A stretch of DNA of 64,000 nt from Arcuatula senhousia (Eukaryota; Mollusca; Bivalvia; Mytilida; Mytilidae): the NCBI GenBank assembly GCA_963971305.1, contig CAXARO010001792.1, positions 124,001-188,000 of the forward strand, written 5' to 3'. Numbering within the stretch: position 1 is the first letter of the stretch; every line of letters begins with the position of its first letter. Position numbers and translations under genes: made by a program. Below are positions 48,701 to 57,542 of the stretch, piece after piece. The notes under the pieces were generated by a model. The model was not told where the DNA came from. It made no database searches and saw only the letters and a list, made by a program, of their open reading frames with translations.

Positions 48701-51700
48701 CTGGCCACAAGGGTCTACTATTTGGGGTGCTCAATATGTGAAAAGGGTGGAAATTTCACATGTTGCATATATGATAAGGTATACTTTTAACAAATATCAT
48801 ATATCAATAGAAAAAGAGTGACTGAGCATCCACATTTTGCCTCCTTGTAACCTGAACTGTACATGCATTTGATAACTTTCACCATTCAAACTTTAAAAGT
48901 ATATCTATAAAACATGTAAAGTTTAAGCATATTCTGTGTAATTTCAAATGCATTAAAATATATGAATAGGTGTCTTTTTTTAAGCAGGCCAATATATGAA
49001 AAGGGTGGGTATCAAATTTTACAACGCCCCGTGGTGGTCTGTAGTGTTGGGTATTCGGGACAACAGAAGTTTTAAGTAGTTAAACTTACTCGTTGAAGCT
49101 CAAGTCAAAGTATTACTGATGTCTCTCAAACAGGTTGTGTTCCTACAAACGGAATGAATCGATCCAGCCATTTAACATCACGAGTTCAAGGCCTTATTGA
49201 TAATTTTAAATCAATTACACGTGAAATTATATCATTAAGATCGCAAAATGTTTGCATGGTTCATAACTACATAAGTAGAGAGTTGCCAAAACGATAATTC
49301 GATGAAAAAAATAACATATCTGAAAGAGTTCTATTCTGTTTGTGAATATTATGCTGCTGAGAAAAAAATAGTTCGCGCAATAATATAAGAAATTTAACTG
49401 CAGTAACAGCTTTTAAAGTGCGATAATGCACAGGATTGTGACTTTTCGGTATTTTTTTAAAATTGATCATTGATAAAATTTACACATACTCTAATTAATT
49501 CACAAACTGGCATTAAAATCAATCCTCATGGCGTCATTTTACATCCTATTATCCAACACTAGCAAAAAACCCGCAAATTTGCGGCAAAATCAATCGTTGC
49601 ATTGCTTTAAAAGATACAAGTAGACCACACAATAAAAGCATTGCATTTGCATGACCATACATGGTTGTGCTAATCTCAAATGAAAGGTTCTACGGCTGAC
49701 TGATCCTTTGTTATCGATGGATGCAGGGCCCGTCTTTCACCGCGGGAAGGTACTGATCGGAATTCTGGAAGACTGGAGGTTCAACGGTTTTATTTTAACT
49801 TTAAATAAGTTTTAGTTTTGTTTATTTAATCCCACCTGTAGATTTTTTACTGTCCAATGGCAGGACAAATTTCATTCATTCACGCCGCAATTTTATCGTT
49901 GACCCTACTTTTACACATTTTAAAATTTCAATATGGTTTTCATTTTTCTATCAAGTTTCAATTTTTGACGATAAAACATTTTTTGCATACATTTTATAGT
50001 AAACATACCAATATAATCTATTATATAAAATCTTTAAATATAAAGCATAATTAATGGAAAAGTTTTGTGGTTTTTTTTTTTGGTATTTGTCTGAAAACAG
50101 GGGAAATAATTTCAAACATTATAAAAAGGAGGGTATATTAAATTCCGGAATGATGACGGCTAAAGCGTTTCCGGATCAATTAATTAGGTTAATTAGCAAA
50201 CTGGAGACAATTGCATATGTGCTAATTAAATTTTAAAAGGGCACAACCATCCCCTATATTTGATATATAAAGCTTAGTCGTAGCATTTGTTGTTTAGGCT
50301 GCAACCCGGCTAACAAAATACGCTTCGTTATTTTAGTAGTATAGATATGAATTGTTATGCAATATAGTAGAGTGACGAAAATTGAAAAAGTCGTTTAGTT
50401 TTCGAGTTTAAATGACCCACCTGTCACATGGAATTTGATTGTCAAAAATGATAGATTGATTATTGAGCTTCCAAAAAATGTTTGTCGTCGCATAAAAATG
50501 TGGTGCCATCTGACGTTAAAATGACGTTTTTCGAAGGTACCCCCTTGGCACATACGTACCTACACCCCATCTAACCTAAAAATAAAATATTTCCGCTTAT
50601 TATCTATAGAGTTCATGATCAGAAAACAAAAATATAAGGATTAATTAAGATTTTAGACGCAGTAAACAAAATAAATTTTAGTTTTTTGTAGATGTAATTT
50701 GTATCCAAATAAGAGCCAAAAAATGCCTAAAAAATTGAAGTTTTTCTCTATTCCCACAGCGAACTTGCACTTTTTCATTCAAAAAGTTATATAGCTATGA
50801 AGTATTAAGTAAAAATGAAATAAAAGCCGATTTAGATTTTAGAAAAATGCTTTTAACTTAAAGTTATAATGAATAGTTCAAGATTTTTTTTCGAGCAGAT
50901 GACGTATTTTATTCGGAATATATACAGCACTTAAACGAAATCGATTTAATTCTAACTCCAAGGTCATTTGTGTTTACATTCTTTGTTACAATATCAACCT
51001 TATTTCCTTTGTAAATTATGTTTTTGTTAATTTATTCAATATTTACAGTCGGAAAACCAAGTATTTATGAAAAATGTAGTTTGTTTTTGAAGTTTACAAA
51101 CAAAACCTGTGGGTGCGTTTGAATAGTTGGTGTGTTTGACTTTGATTATAAAAAAATATGAATAAGGAATGTAGCAGTGTTAAAGTTGCGTCTTTTGGTT
51201 CAAAGAGTAGATCAAGCTTTAAAAGAAATCAAGTAAAAGAAAATTAAAACCATTTTTTGACGATTCCGTTGCCTAAAGGTAGTTTCTTATTAAAAAAAAA
51301 TCTAAGTAAGGCGGCCAACAAAATTTTATAATACTGAAAAGGCATAACCATAGTTTCCAAAATAATGCTTTGTATTTAGCTGGTTACTTCCAAAATCCGG
51401 AAAAAGTGAAGATTTTGGAAAATTGCAGAAGAATATCGTTAACGAGACAATTTTCGTCTGGGGATTATTTTCCCTAAATTCGCAAACTCAAACTATCCGC
51501 AAAAATATCCCCCTCGCGATTGCTTTCTTTTCAAGCGTATAAAGTATAAGTAATCAGATGGAACGCAATTTTATTCCACACGCGAGAGATCAGTAACATT
51601 TACAAAAAAAAGACGCAAAAAATTCCACGTTTACAGTATGCGATGATATGTCCTCTTTAGTCTTGTTATCACAAAAAGGCAGCTTTCATCTTGTACAAGT

Positions 51701-54700
51701 CGACGAAGTGTATTTCAGTAGAGGTGAAAAAGGAAGTTTTTTTTTAAATCTGACAACACGAATAAGTTTGTGAAGGTGTATTTCCTTCATTCAGTTGGAA
51801 AACACGTGTGAAGGTGTGGGTGGGGAATAGGCCCACAGCGGCAAGCTTGTCGGTAAAGAGTTACATTAAAGAGCGCTCGGAAATTTTACATCGAGTCAGG
51901 CCGCTTTGACCACAAAGCGACTGGAATGTGTGTCCCAGGTGATTGAATTAGGGCAGTCCTGTCATAAAAAATGGATAAAATGTTCAGTTTTTCGCATGTA
52001 AAAGAACCCTGATGCAGGTCTCGATAAGAGTAGGACCCGCAGGATCCCCATGTACGAAGCTTAATTGTCCGATCAAAACCTAGCTTTCATCCATTTTAGA
52101 AATTACAATGGCAGTCAATTTCCAGCCCAATTGGCTTTGTGTCCCCAATTCTTCCATTTCATCATCATTTCATGTTCATTTAGGTTCATCTCGCTGATAT
52201 AGCCGAAATCATGGTGCTTGGAAGTAAAACAATACTAGTAGCAGACTAACTGACTGGTTTCAAACCGAGTTATTTACAAATTCTATAGATCATGTAGATA
52301 GCAGAAGGTTTATTATTTCATTCACTCTGGTATATCTTCCATCAACTGTTGTTCAGATTTTGCCTGTTGCACATGCTCTTAGTGGTTGTAACTCGACATC
52401 ACGACTTTTTGTTTAACGCTGTGAAAACGAATCCGGGTCGTTTTGCAATTCTGACTGCCTTAGCAAACGATCACAATTCATGACGCTATTGAAAAAAGAT
52501 AGGATTTTTTGCAGTTTTATATAACAAGAGTTTCTAATATAAAACTTTGAACCTGTTATTTTTGATTTAATAATCACTGCAGTCTCTTTAAGAGACTTGA
52601 TCTGTTTATGCTGTTGTAAAAATGTTGTGTTACTAAATGTGTCTGTAAGGACCAGCTAGGGTCTTTTGTGCACATGTTTGTGTCTTTGTCAAAATGAGGA
52701 AAAACTGTCGCTATCACCAAACTGTTGTTACAACTGATGCAGTTGAGGTGCCTGAAGAATCAGATTCTCTAAAGTGTTGTTATTTCAAACCATTTCAAGG
52801 ATAATTGCCGTAGTTGACGCACTAATATAGTCAGATATATATACGTGTACGAGGAAAATAGCATAGATTGATGTGTGCTGCATGTTCAAAATTTCTAAAA
52901 TGGGAGGAGTGTAAACCATTTGCATAACACGTGAATAGTGAAATAAACCCTTATTATACTTAATTTTAAACTATCCTATTTTGTTTTGCCATCCTGAATG
53001 GAATATTTAAAAAATATCTCAATATATATTCGATTTTTATTTTTTAAGGCAACTTGACCTGTGACGGAAACTCGATCAGATCTCAAAATACGTGAATAAA
53101 GATCCGTAAAATCATTTGCCATAGTGAAGCTGGGCAACACAGCTAATCATGTTAACAAAAACAAAACTAAAATGTCAATAAAATATAAATAAAAAACTAT
53201 TTTTGTATTAAAAAACAATCTTTTTTACATACAATTTTAGCAGACCGGATGTGGCAACTGTGTGCGTCATTTGAAACATTTGTTTTCTTGTAATAGCTTT
53301 ATAGTTCTTTATATTAAGCGTTTTGGTGTTGCTTTCATTTTGTTTCCCTATTTTAAGATTTTAACGCGTTTTAACTATTCTGTACTTCATGGAACGTTTT
53401 CCACTCATGACCTTTGACCTTGATTTTTGACATGATGGCACCAGATATTATGGCGACGACATTCATTTCCTGAAAGAAGAATGATTTTGCTTTTGAAACA
53501 GCTTTTCAAAATCCATGTGACAGATGGGTCATTTAAATTTTTCAAAATTGACATTCCGTCACTCTACTAATAGACAACAGGGTGAATCTAAGCATACATT
53601 TAGAATAGATATTCGAGAATAGGTCTCTCGTATGAAAAATTGATGCACATTGGACCGAGTTTGCAGTATGCTTTATTTCCTAATTGACAGCATATTTGCT
53701 ACATTTGGATGAGACATTTTCAACAAAAAATTGGCATTCTAATGGGCACAAATTGTGCTCCTCTCATTGTAGATTTGTTTTTATACTCTTAAGAGACTGA
53801 TTTTTTTAAGAACTAGTAAAAGAACAAGAAGATTAAAGTGACAAGGTCGCACTTTCTAATATATCGACGATGTTCTCTCTGTAACAACGATTTGTTTGGT
53901 TTACGGATTCCTTTGATATTTCCTCCAGAAATAAAGATCGAGAACATCAAAATCAAATTGCCTCACATCACTCTTGGAATTGCATCTCGAATATGACCTG
54001 GATGGTCATCTCAGTACAAACATTTACGTAAAATAGACGACTTTAATTTTCTAATCATTTATTTCCCTAACCTTGACAACCTATTTGATAAGTCAGGGCT
54101 TGTGCAATTTCTTTTTGATTTTTTATACGAGTCGGTCGATAAGACCAAGGTTACATACTTCTCTTAAAATATCCATTTTTCGTTATTTGCCACGGGTGGA
54201 CAAATTCAAAATTAAGTTAAACGTACTGGTAAGTGATTCTTTTGATCAGTGTTGTGCTGATTTTTGTAATTAGATGATCACCTTATTCATCACTTTTATG
54301 TCTTCCCAACAGTTTTTTTCTACCGGACCATAAGATTGCATTGGCAGAGGCAGGTTTAGCGAGCCTTAAAACCTGGTTTGACCCACCATTTCATTTCAAA
54401 TGGCTTTCCCAAGTCAAGGACCATTGCGATCGATAATTTTCTTTTCTCTTTGTCATAGGATTGATCCTTCAAGTTTTTTTTATTTTGTAATTACCTTAAT
54501 TTTACAACTGTGAAAGTCGACGTGCATATCACTCCGTTTCAATTCAGATTAACAAAAAAGTAATAGAATATGATACAGGTTAAACCTGATAAGTTCCCGC
54601 AGATAAACTTTCTTATATATGGTGCATCATACCCATAATTTTGAAAAAAAAGAACGAACCTGCAAACAGAACAAGGAAGTGAATTGCTACGAACGCGGAC

Positions 54701-55837
54701 CTCGCAGAACGCATCCTTTTCAAGAATATTTCTACTTTCATTTTCGAATGCAAAGCCGGTTTGAGAGAAAAGTTTACTGAGGACAAAGTAAATATAATGG
54801 CCTCTGGGAATGAAATTTGTCCGCTGAAGTATTCAAGTTTTATTCGTTTGCTTGACTGCTTTTATTTGGGATCTTGTTTCGCGAAAATTAGAATGACAGG
54901 TTCCCGCGCTTCTGTCATGCATTATGTTTTGATGGACGCGACCTCTAGTGATAGACAGAATAGACGCCAAAAAAAAATTGCCTGAAGTCCAATTTTTTTA
55001 ATTTAAATTCTTTACATTTAAAGCATTTCATAGCTGGAAATACTTGAAATAATTTATATTAATACAATAACTATGTTTATTATTTTCTTAAATAGAAAAA
55101 TCCAAAAAAGGAATTTAATTTTGCATTCCGTGTTATTGGGTGCGGATTTCTGACTAGCTTATACGTCTTCCGGTTTAAGGCATCATACTCAGTCAATTTA
55201 GCTCCCGCTGTGCGGGAGCTTATAAGCAATAGATTTTGAAACGTCATCCAGTAAACAAATTGGAACTATGTTGTAACTGTAGCAAAATTATATTGGGTCA
55301 TAAATCTGAGATTCACTGCGTACTCAGTATAACTGCACTCTCTTCAAATTGATTTAAGAAGAAAGATAAAAAAAAAACAAGTAGATGTGTGATATACCTA
55401 ATTTTGGTACATGTTTTAAAGAATCCCATAACCCCTTTTTCAAAGAGAGATAAACAATTAATGATCATAAATACAGTGCTTTCCAATTTTCCAAAAACAT
55501 ATGTATAACATTGTTTCTTTACAACATTTACGAAATGAGTCCATTTCAGACAAGGTACGAAACGTTGTTGTCTCTAAGCCCTCTGGAGTACCACCAGTCT
55601 TTGTTGAAGGTAGTGATCCTATAACGTTGTCATGTTCTGCAGAAGGAAATCCAGTGCCTACGTCATGTGACATCGCATGGTATAGAGAGCCAGATCGTTT
55701 CATCACAATCGGCACAGGAAAGACTTATACAATTAATTATGTAGTCAGCAACAATACAGGTGTCTACGTGTGCATTGTACAAAACACATATAACGGGAAA
55801 GTGTTCACCGCATATGGCAGAACTGACGTTAAAATAA
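33645..55837 (+). CDS. Paralogous Ig-superfamily receptor, gene 2 (four exons seen, 3' end missing)
   Basis: Exons 33645-33705, 42775-43170, 46160-46492 and 55550-55837 total 1078 nt and stay open across every junction (phase 1 throughout), giving 359 residues plus one base. The product would be a signal peptide, V-like Ig, C2-like Ig and I-set-like Ig in the same order as gene 1, with closely matching sequence in every exon. It is therefore a tandem duplicate on the same strand about 27 kb downstream. Transmembrane and tail exons were not found between 55838 and 64000: they may lie beyond the window, or the gene may be secreted, exon-sharing, or decaying. No stop or frameshift breaks the four exons. 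Confidence 0.8.
34035..34240 (+). repeat. Interspersed repeat family B copy
   Basis: GATCGCAATGGAAGATGGCG at 34046 and ACCATTGCGATC at 34128 with the CTGTACCAAGTCAG block between. Same orientation as the copies at 692 and 1535. Confidence 0.6.
34270..34770 (-). repeat. Diverged repeat family C copy, inverted
   Basis: CTGACTGACCCTGTGA, TTGTCATCAGAGTAATTTTG, AAACCGTAGCCGATATCAAA and GGTTACGC correspond, reversed, to the 3' part of family C units (GGTCAGTCAAGGC, GATACCGGTTACGGTTTC). Confidence 0.55.
34831..35215. mobile_element. Foldback element with AACGAGAAA minisatellite core
   Basis: Arms GTACGAAAGCCTATTGGGAC (34833) and, reversed, CTACGAAAGCCTATAGAAAC (35191-35210) extend over about 40 bp into CCAATTTCG. 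Between them, 34885-35150 holds about a dozen imperfect units of GTCGTAATAACGAGAAATGAAA type. The 117-codon minus-strand frame is its translation. Confidence 0.65.
35241..35426. repeat. Perfect 93-bp tandem duplication
   Basis: 35241-35333 repeats exactly as 35334-35426. The identity implies a very recent event or an assembly artefact. Confidence 0.85.
35830..36185 (-). repeat. Hairpin-ended repeat family D fragment, inverted
   Basis: TGGCCGCCATGGC, GATCAGCACAGCAAGATCTACCTGCCC and CAACAATC correspond, reversed, to the module at 29850-30005. Confidence 0.55.
36186..37745 (-). mobile_element. Penelope-like RT copy, minus strand, interrupted
   Basis: Reads on the minus strand from 37745: MWTLKNSKELLEIL, FDFTTLYTSIPHEH (motif A Asp present), then a frameshift in the GIPMGTN region near 37410, further decay through the palm, and the shared tail down to 36186. 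A 451-bp element splits the tail (36275-36725). Inactive. Confidence 0.7.
36275..36725. mobile_element. 451-bp inverted-repeat insertion in a Penelope tail
   Basis: Termini GAAACAAGATGGGAATTG and, reversed, GAAACATCACAGGAATTA are each bordered by CTATAG (36269-36274, 36726-36731). The uninterrupted tail elsewhere reads GTGCTATAGCAAGCAGG, so a single CTATAG was present before insertion. Superfamily not assigned. Confidence 0.65.
37746..38589. other. Gene 2 intron 1, no recognised feature
   Basis: AT-rich. A small hairpin ATGACTATA/ATAGTCAT lies near 38367-38392. No gene support. Confidence 0.3.
38590..39536 (-). mobile_element. Hairpin-ended repeat family D copy, inverted
   Basis: Reverse orientation of 28011-30190. 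It ends at CAGGTGAGCGATTCAGGCTC followed by the GGCTCC-TG-GGAGCC hairpin (39522-39535). Modules with ATGGCTAAAACTAGAAC and GATCTACCTGCCC match. A LINE fragment is inserted at 39073-39473. Confidence 0.6.
39073..39473 (-). mobile_element. 5'-truncated LINE (non-LTR retrotransposon) insertion
   Basis: On the minus strand the first 245 bases encode the end of a non-LTR RT: HAEILNSCILILKRYIYICK, ...NEGIEWLKFYNRI, KFKEKWALIKNL, with a stop at 39228-39230. This resembles the C-terminal helices of L1/Tx1-type ORF2 proteins. A short 3' UTR and an eight-A tail (39073-39080) follow. Flanking 12-bp duplications AGAACGTTAGAA (39061-39072, 39474-39485) prove target-primed insertion. The fragment lacks the catalytic core. 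Confidence 0.75.
39540..40400. other. Gene 2 intron 1, no recognised feature
   Basis: AT-rich with no repeat partner or frame recognised. Confidence 0.3.
40402..40525 (+). mobile_element. Short Penelope-like RT fragment
   Basis: GGCTTTATGACAAGGCTATGA, GGTAGCAAAATTTCATCCG, CCAGCTTATAAG and TTTTTCCAGAGCTTGTGGG follow the 5620-5755 region of the full copy. Confidence 0.6.
40690..40915 (+). repeat. Penelope-like tail fragment
   Basis: CTCTTCCGGAGCACCTGAGT through TTGGTACCTCTGCTTCTTTT, close to the copy at 15180-15370. Detached from RT sequence by about 165 bp of AT-rich DNA. Confidence 0.65.
41400..41745 (+). repeat. Penelope-like C-terminal end and tail
   Basis: GGTTGTTGTCTTCACTTAAG, TTTCTCAGATGAATGCAGAT, GGTTTGTCATTAGG and GAGTTCACTCTCGGTAC match the end of the full copy. 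Decayed. Confidence 0.6.
41748..41960. repeat. Repeat related to 2697-2900
   Basis: GTGCGGTGCTTAATTAATGGCGGACT at the left edge resembles the right terminus of the CAGTCCGCC element; GAAAGCTTGGTAT and GTGTGTATGTAC follow as in 2825-2860. Confidence 0.45.
42344..42752 (+). repeat. Interspersed repeat family A copy, next to gene 2 Ig1
   Basis: CTAACGTCGGGTCAGGCC, TTGCACGTTTAAACGAC, then CCTTGCGTCCCAATTTTTTCC and CATTTCATCATCATCATCA. Ends 22 bp before the Ig1 exon of gene 2. Confidence 0.6.
42775..43170 (+). CDS. Gene 2 exon 2: V-like Ig domain 1
   Basis: 396 nt between an ACAG acceptor and the AAAG|GTAATA donor (the same donor context as gene 1). It carries LRCSYS, IDC and DETEYRC, i.e. both Ig cysteines and the family-specific third Cys. 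It is one codon shorter than gene 1. Most differences from gene 1 fall in the middle of the domain (about residues 45-75 of the exon), where NPVAFESNATLTDIG is replaced by YPVAFNFNASLFDD. Confidence 0.85.
43171..44090. other. Gene 2 intron between Ig1 and Ig2, 5' part
   Basis: Starts like the gene 1 intron, then diverges. A perfect 31-bp tandem duplication (43771-43801, 43802-43832), each unit containing the palindrome CTTGCTTGAAGCAAG, lies inside a 115-codon minus-strand frame (43638-43985) with no recognised domain. Confidence 0.4.
44310..46050 (+). repeat. Repeat modules ending CAATGTCCTATATAATGAA
   Basis: CAATGTCCTATATAATGAA occurs at 44416, 44707 and 46036, each preceded by a similar 150-200 bp with TTTTGGCGGCCATCTTGGAT (44570, 45873; truncated in the first) and a TAGTACT(C/T)AT block. 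Non-coding. Confidence 0.6.
46160..46492 (+). CDS. Gene 2 exon 3: C2-like Ig domain 2
   Basis: 333 nt, same length and phase as gene 1, acceptor TTTAAG, donor GTAAGT. It begins NPQQPD and keeps FTCTGSLGKPQG, FRWVRIRG, SETTLAVPM and EDNGVVVRC. One sequon (NGS) remains. It is the most conserved exon pair in the locus. Confidence 0.85.
46493..47225. other. Gene 2 intron between Ig2 and Ig3, 5' part
   Basis: AT-rich; nothing recognised. Confidence 0.3.
47230..47660 (+). mobile_element. Penelope-like RT N-terminal fragment
   Basis: Encodes, with frameshifts, YLYWIPKLHKN (characteristic of the Penelope-like N-terminal RT region), IAGSS, and later KTFDFSTLYTTLPHKKLK (motif A). This part is missing from the other copies here. 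Inactive. Confidence 0.6.
47702..47729. repeat. Perfect 13-bp hairpin with 2-nt loop
   Basis: AATGGATATGGTT, AC, AACCATATCCATT. The arm shares GAATGGATATGG with the 36-bp palindrome at 24757-24893. Confidence 0.8.
47740..50365. other. Gene 2 intron, no supported gene
   Basis: Includes a G homopolymer (48657-48667). A possible element from about 49560 (CCCGCAAATTTGCGG palindrome) to about 50350 (AACAAAATACGCTTCGTTATTTTAGTA) is suspected from its ends only. Short overlapping frames on both strands near 48100-48360 show no domain. Confidence 0.25.
50372..53569. mobile_element. Large (about 3.2 kb) inverted-repeat element
   Basis: AGTAGAGTGACG...TTTAAATGACCCACCTGTCACATGG near 50370-50435 is mirrored by CCATGTGACAGATGGGTCATTTAAA...CGTCACTCTACT near 53512-53569 (about 65 bp, imperfect). 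No long frame inside. A repeat family A copy is nested at 51810-52240. Class unknown. Confidence 0.5.
51810..52240 (+). repeat. Interspersed repeat family A copy
   Basis: GGGGAATAGGCCCACAGCGG, AAGCTTGTCGGTAAAGAG, GAGTCAGGCCGCTTTG, CACAAAGCGACTGGAATGTG, CAGGATCCCCATGTAC and CATTTCATCATCATTTC match 1015-1430 in order, with a deletion around 51965. Confidence 0.65.
53640..54065 (+). mobile_element. Penelope-like RT fragment of a different subfamily
   Basis: CATTTTCAACAAAAAATTGGC, ATGGGCACAAATTGTGCTCC and GATTTGTTTTTATA encode FQQKIGILMGTNCAP (motif B). A YIDDV-like ATATCGACGATGTTC follows. The sequence is clearly more diverged from the 4982 copy than the other fragments. Stops and frameshifts throughout. 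Confidence 0.55.
54335..54505 (+). repeat. Interspersed repeat family B copy
   Basis: TTAAAACCTGGTTTGACCCA, CCATTTCATTTCAAATGG and AGGACCATTGCGATCGAT, then GGATTGATCCTTCAAG. Confidence 0.6.
54510..55549. other. Gene 2 intron before Ig3
   Basis: A 74-codon frame (54761-54985) starts with REKFTEDKVNIMASG and has balanced composition but no family I recognise. The hairpin AGCTCCCGC-TGT-GCGGGAGCT lies at 55200-55220 and may be the end of a small element. Confidence 0.3.
55550..55837 (+). CDS. Gene 2 exon 4: I-set-like Ig domain 3
   Basis: 288 nt after TTTCAG (ends 55549) and before GTAAGT. It contains RNVVVSKPSG, PITLSCSAEGNP, IAWYREP and TGVYVCIVQN. Compared with gene 1 there is an extra Cys in the C-strand region (TSCDIAW). 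The exon ends on a split codon (ATA A), so a phase-1 exon must follow. Confidence 0.85.
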
Positions 55838-56079
55838 GTAAGTAATAATAGTTACACGATTAATCTTCAATTTTAAAGTGATGACAGAACAGAACCTATG
55901 GACTATCAATTGGACATTCAAATGTTAGACGAAACACATAGTATAACAAAGCAAAGATATATACTTACACTAATTCACAATTGACAAGGTTAACACATTT
56001 GAAAAAAAATGCATCAGAAGTGTAGTTTTTTTCGTGCTTGTTGATAAAAACTTTATGATAACATATTTAGATGAAAAGC

Positions 56080-56278
56080 GAAGGTGTACAAATGAGGCAA
56101 TCGGAAATCCGAAAATGCAAAGACAAAAGCGGTACCCATTATGTCACATAAAATCAGCAAAAAACTATTCACACACCAAACAAAAATACACATATAACAA
56201 CCTACAAATGTAACCGTATTTAGCAACGTGAATTTAGGTCAAAACAATGTTGGAGTCAGGTGCTCCAGAAGATTAAGG
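56080..56278 (-). repeat. Penelope-like tail fragment, inverted
   Basis: GGTGTACAAATGAGGCAATC, AAATGCAAAGACAAAAGC, then CAGGTGCTCCAGAAGA, reverse complement of the tail at 6045-6215. Confidence 0.6.
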
Positions 56279-56467
56279 TTCATCTTTACACTTTGGAAAA
56301 AATGACTGATATTTTACGTCTTTTTTCAGTCTATGGCCTAAACTACACATTCAATTGCTTAATAAGGCATAGCAGCCTCTAGAAAAATTATTTTTGCATA
56401 AACTTTTAATATTTTGTATGTGAACACTTGATCAGTTTTGCCGGGGCATTTTCTTTGCGTTTTTCAG

Positions 56468-56517
56468 TTCCCCCAAATATAGCCAAATATCAACAGTGCC
56501 CTGCCTCCACGTGCAAG
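56468..56517 (+). CDS. Possible short exon after gene 2 Ig3 (uncertain)
   Basis: A TTTTTCAG acceptor precedes a 50-nt open stretch reading PPNIAKYQQCPASTCK, followed by AAG|GTAATT. The entry phase fits Ig3 of gene 2, but the exit phase would be 0, unlike the other exons, and gene 1 has no counterpart. It may be a chance match. Confidence 0.2.
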
Positions 56518-56779
56518 GTAATTTCATTATTGGTGTTATTAAATATACTCTACTTATTTAGGAGTAATTAATGCTTTATTATTGGTACAATTTGAACGGA
56601 AAGAAAATGAATAGAGAAAACAACAAAAGTAATCTTTTAAACTAGAAGGGAAAATGATCGGCGATTTTTAAATCTAGACGCTGCTACGCTTTATTTTGTG
56701 TTTTTATGTGTCGTTTAAGATGTACATAGACTAGAAAAATAGGTCAAATATCTACCATTTTATTCGAAGTGTAACCATG

Positions 56780-57540
56780 AACCTTAAGCAGATTCTCCCT
56801 ACTTTGCACATCCATCACGTTGACAACGATTTATGTATTGACGATCAAATCGGGTTGAATTACATAATTCCTATTGATTTATGTCAAATTCGAATATGTG
56901 TTCATCTGAAAGATAGAACATCCGTATATGTCAACAAGCATATAATGTCTTTCGCAAAACGTCCATGGTGACCACAACCATGCAACAACGTCGTCCTACA
57001 TATATTCTATATTTATCTGAAAGGTTATTAATTGTTGTAAAACTGAGATAAAAATTAACCCTTTCTAGTATTTACAATTTTCTTGAATATCGCTAAAAAA
57101 TCTTGTGTCTTAATACCATAACAGCTTTTATAAATCGATTGTGTCAATTAATGTGGTCATTGTTAAATGATAGATTTGAGACTGAATTTAGTATTATTAT
57201 CACATGCTTTTCATACTTTATCAATTTCAATAAGTTTTTGTATATTTATCTGCAGTCTTCGAGATACATGTAGCAAACTGGCAGCATTTAAAGTGAGAAG
57301 AATACTTAATATGCAATTTAAATTATATTGCAATTAAGATGGTAACCCCTATTTGTATTGTTTATTCTAAACAATGTTGTTCAATATTCATTTTGTTGAA
57401 AAAAAAAGAGTTCATCATTTTGTAGAATTTTTATCTTTGACAAGATATAATGCGATTATTTTGGCCCTTCCTTAATACCCTGTTATATTATGGACATGCA
57501 TTGAACTAAAAAAACATTATAATTATTGCGAAATCAAGCC
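56780..57540. other. Stretch after gene 2 Ig3, no recognised feature
   Basis: A 64-codon frame (56777-56971) has no domain. The rest is AT-rich. No transmembrane-type exon seen. Confidence 0.3.
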
Positions 57541-57542
57541 TG

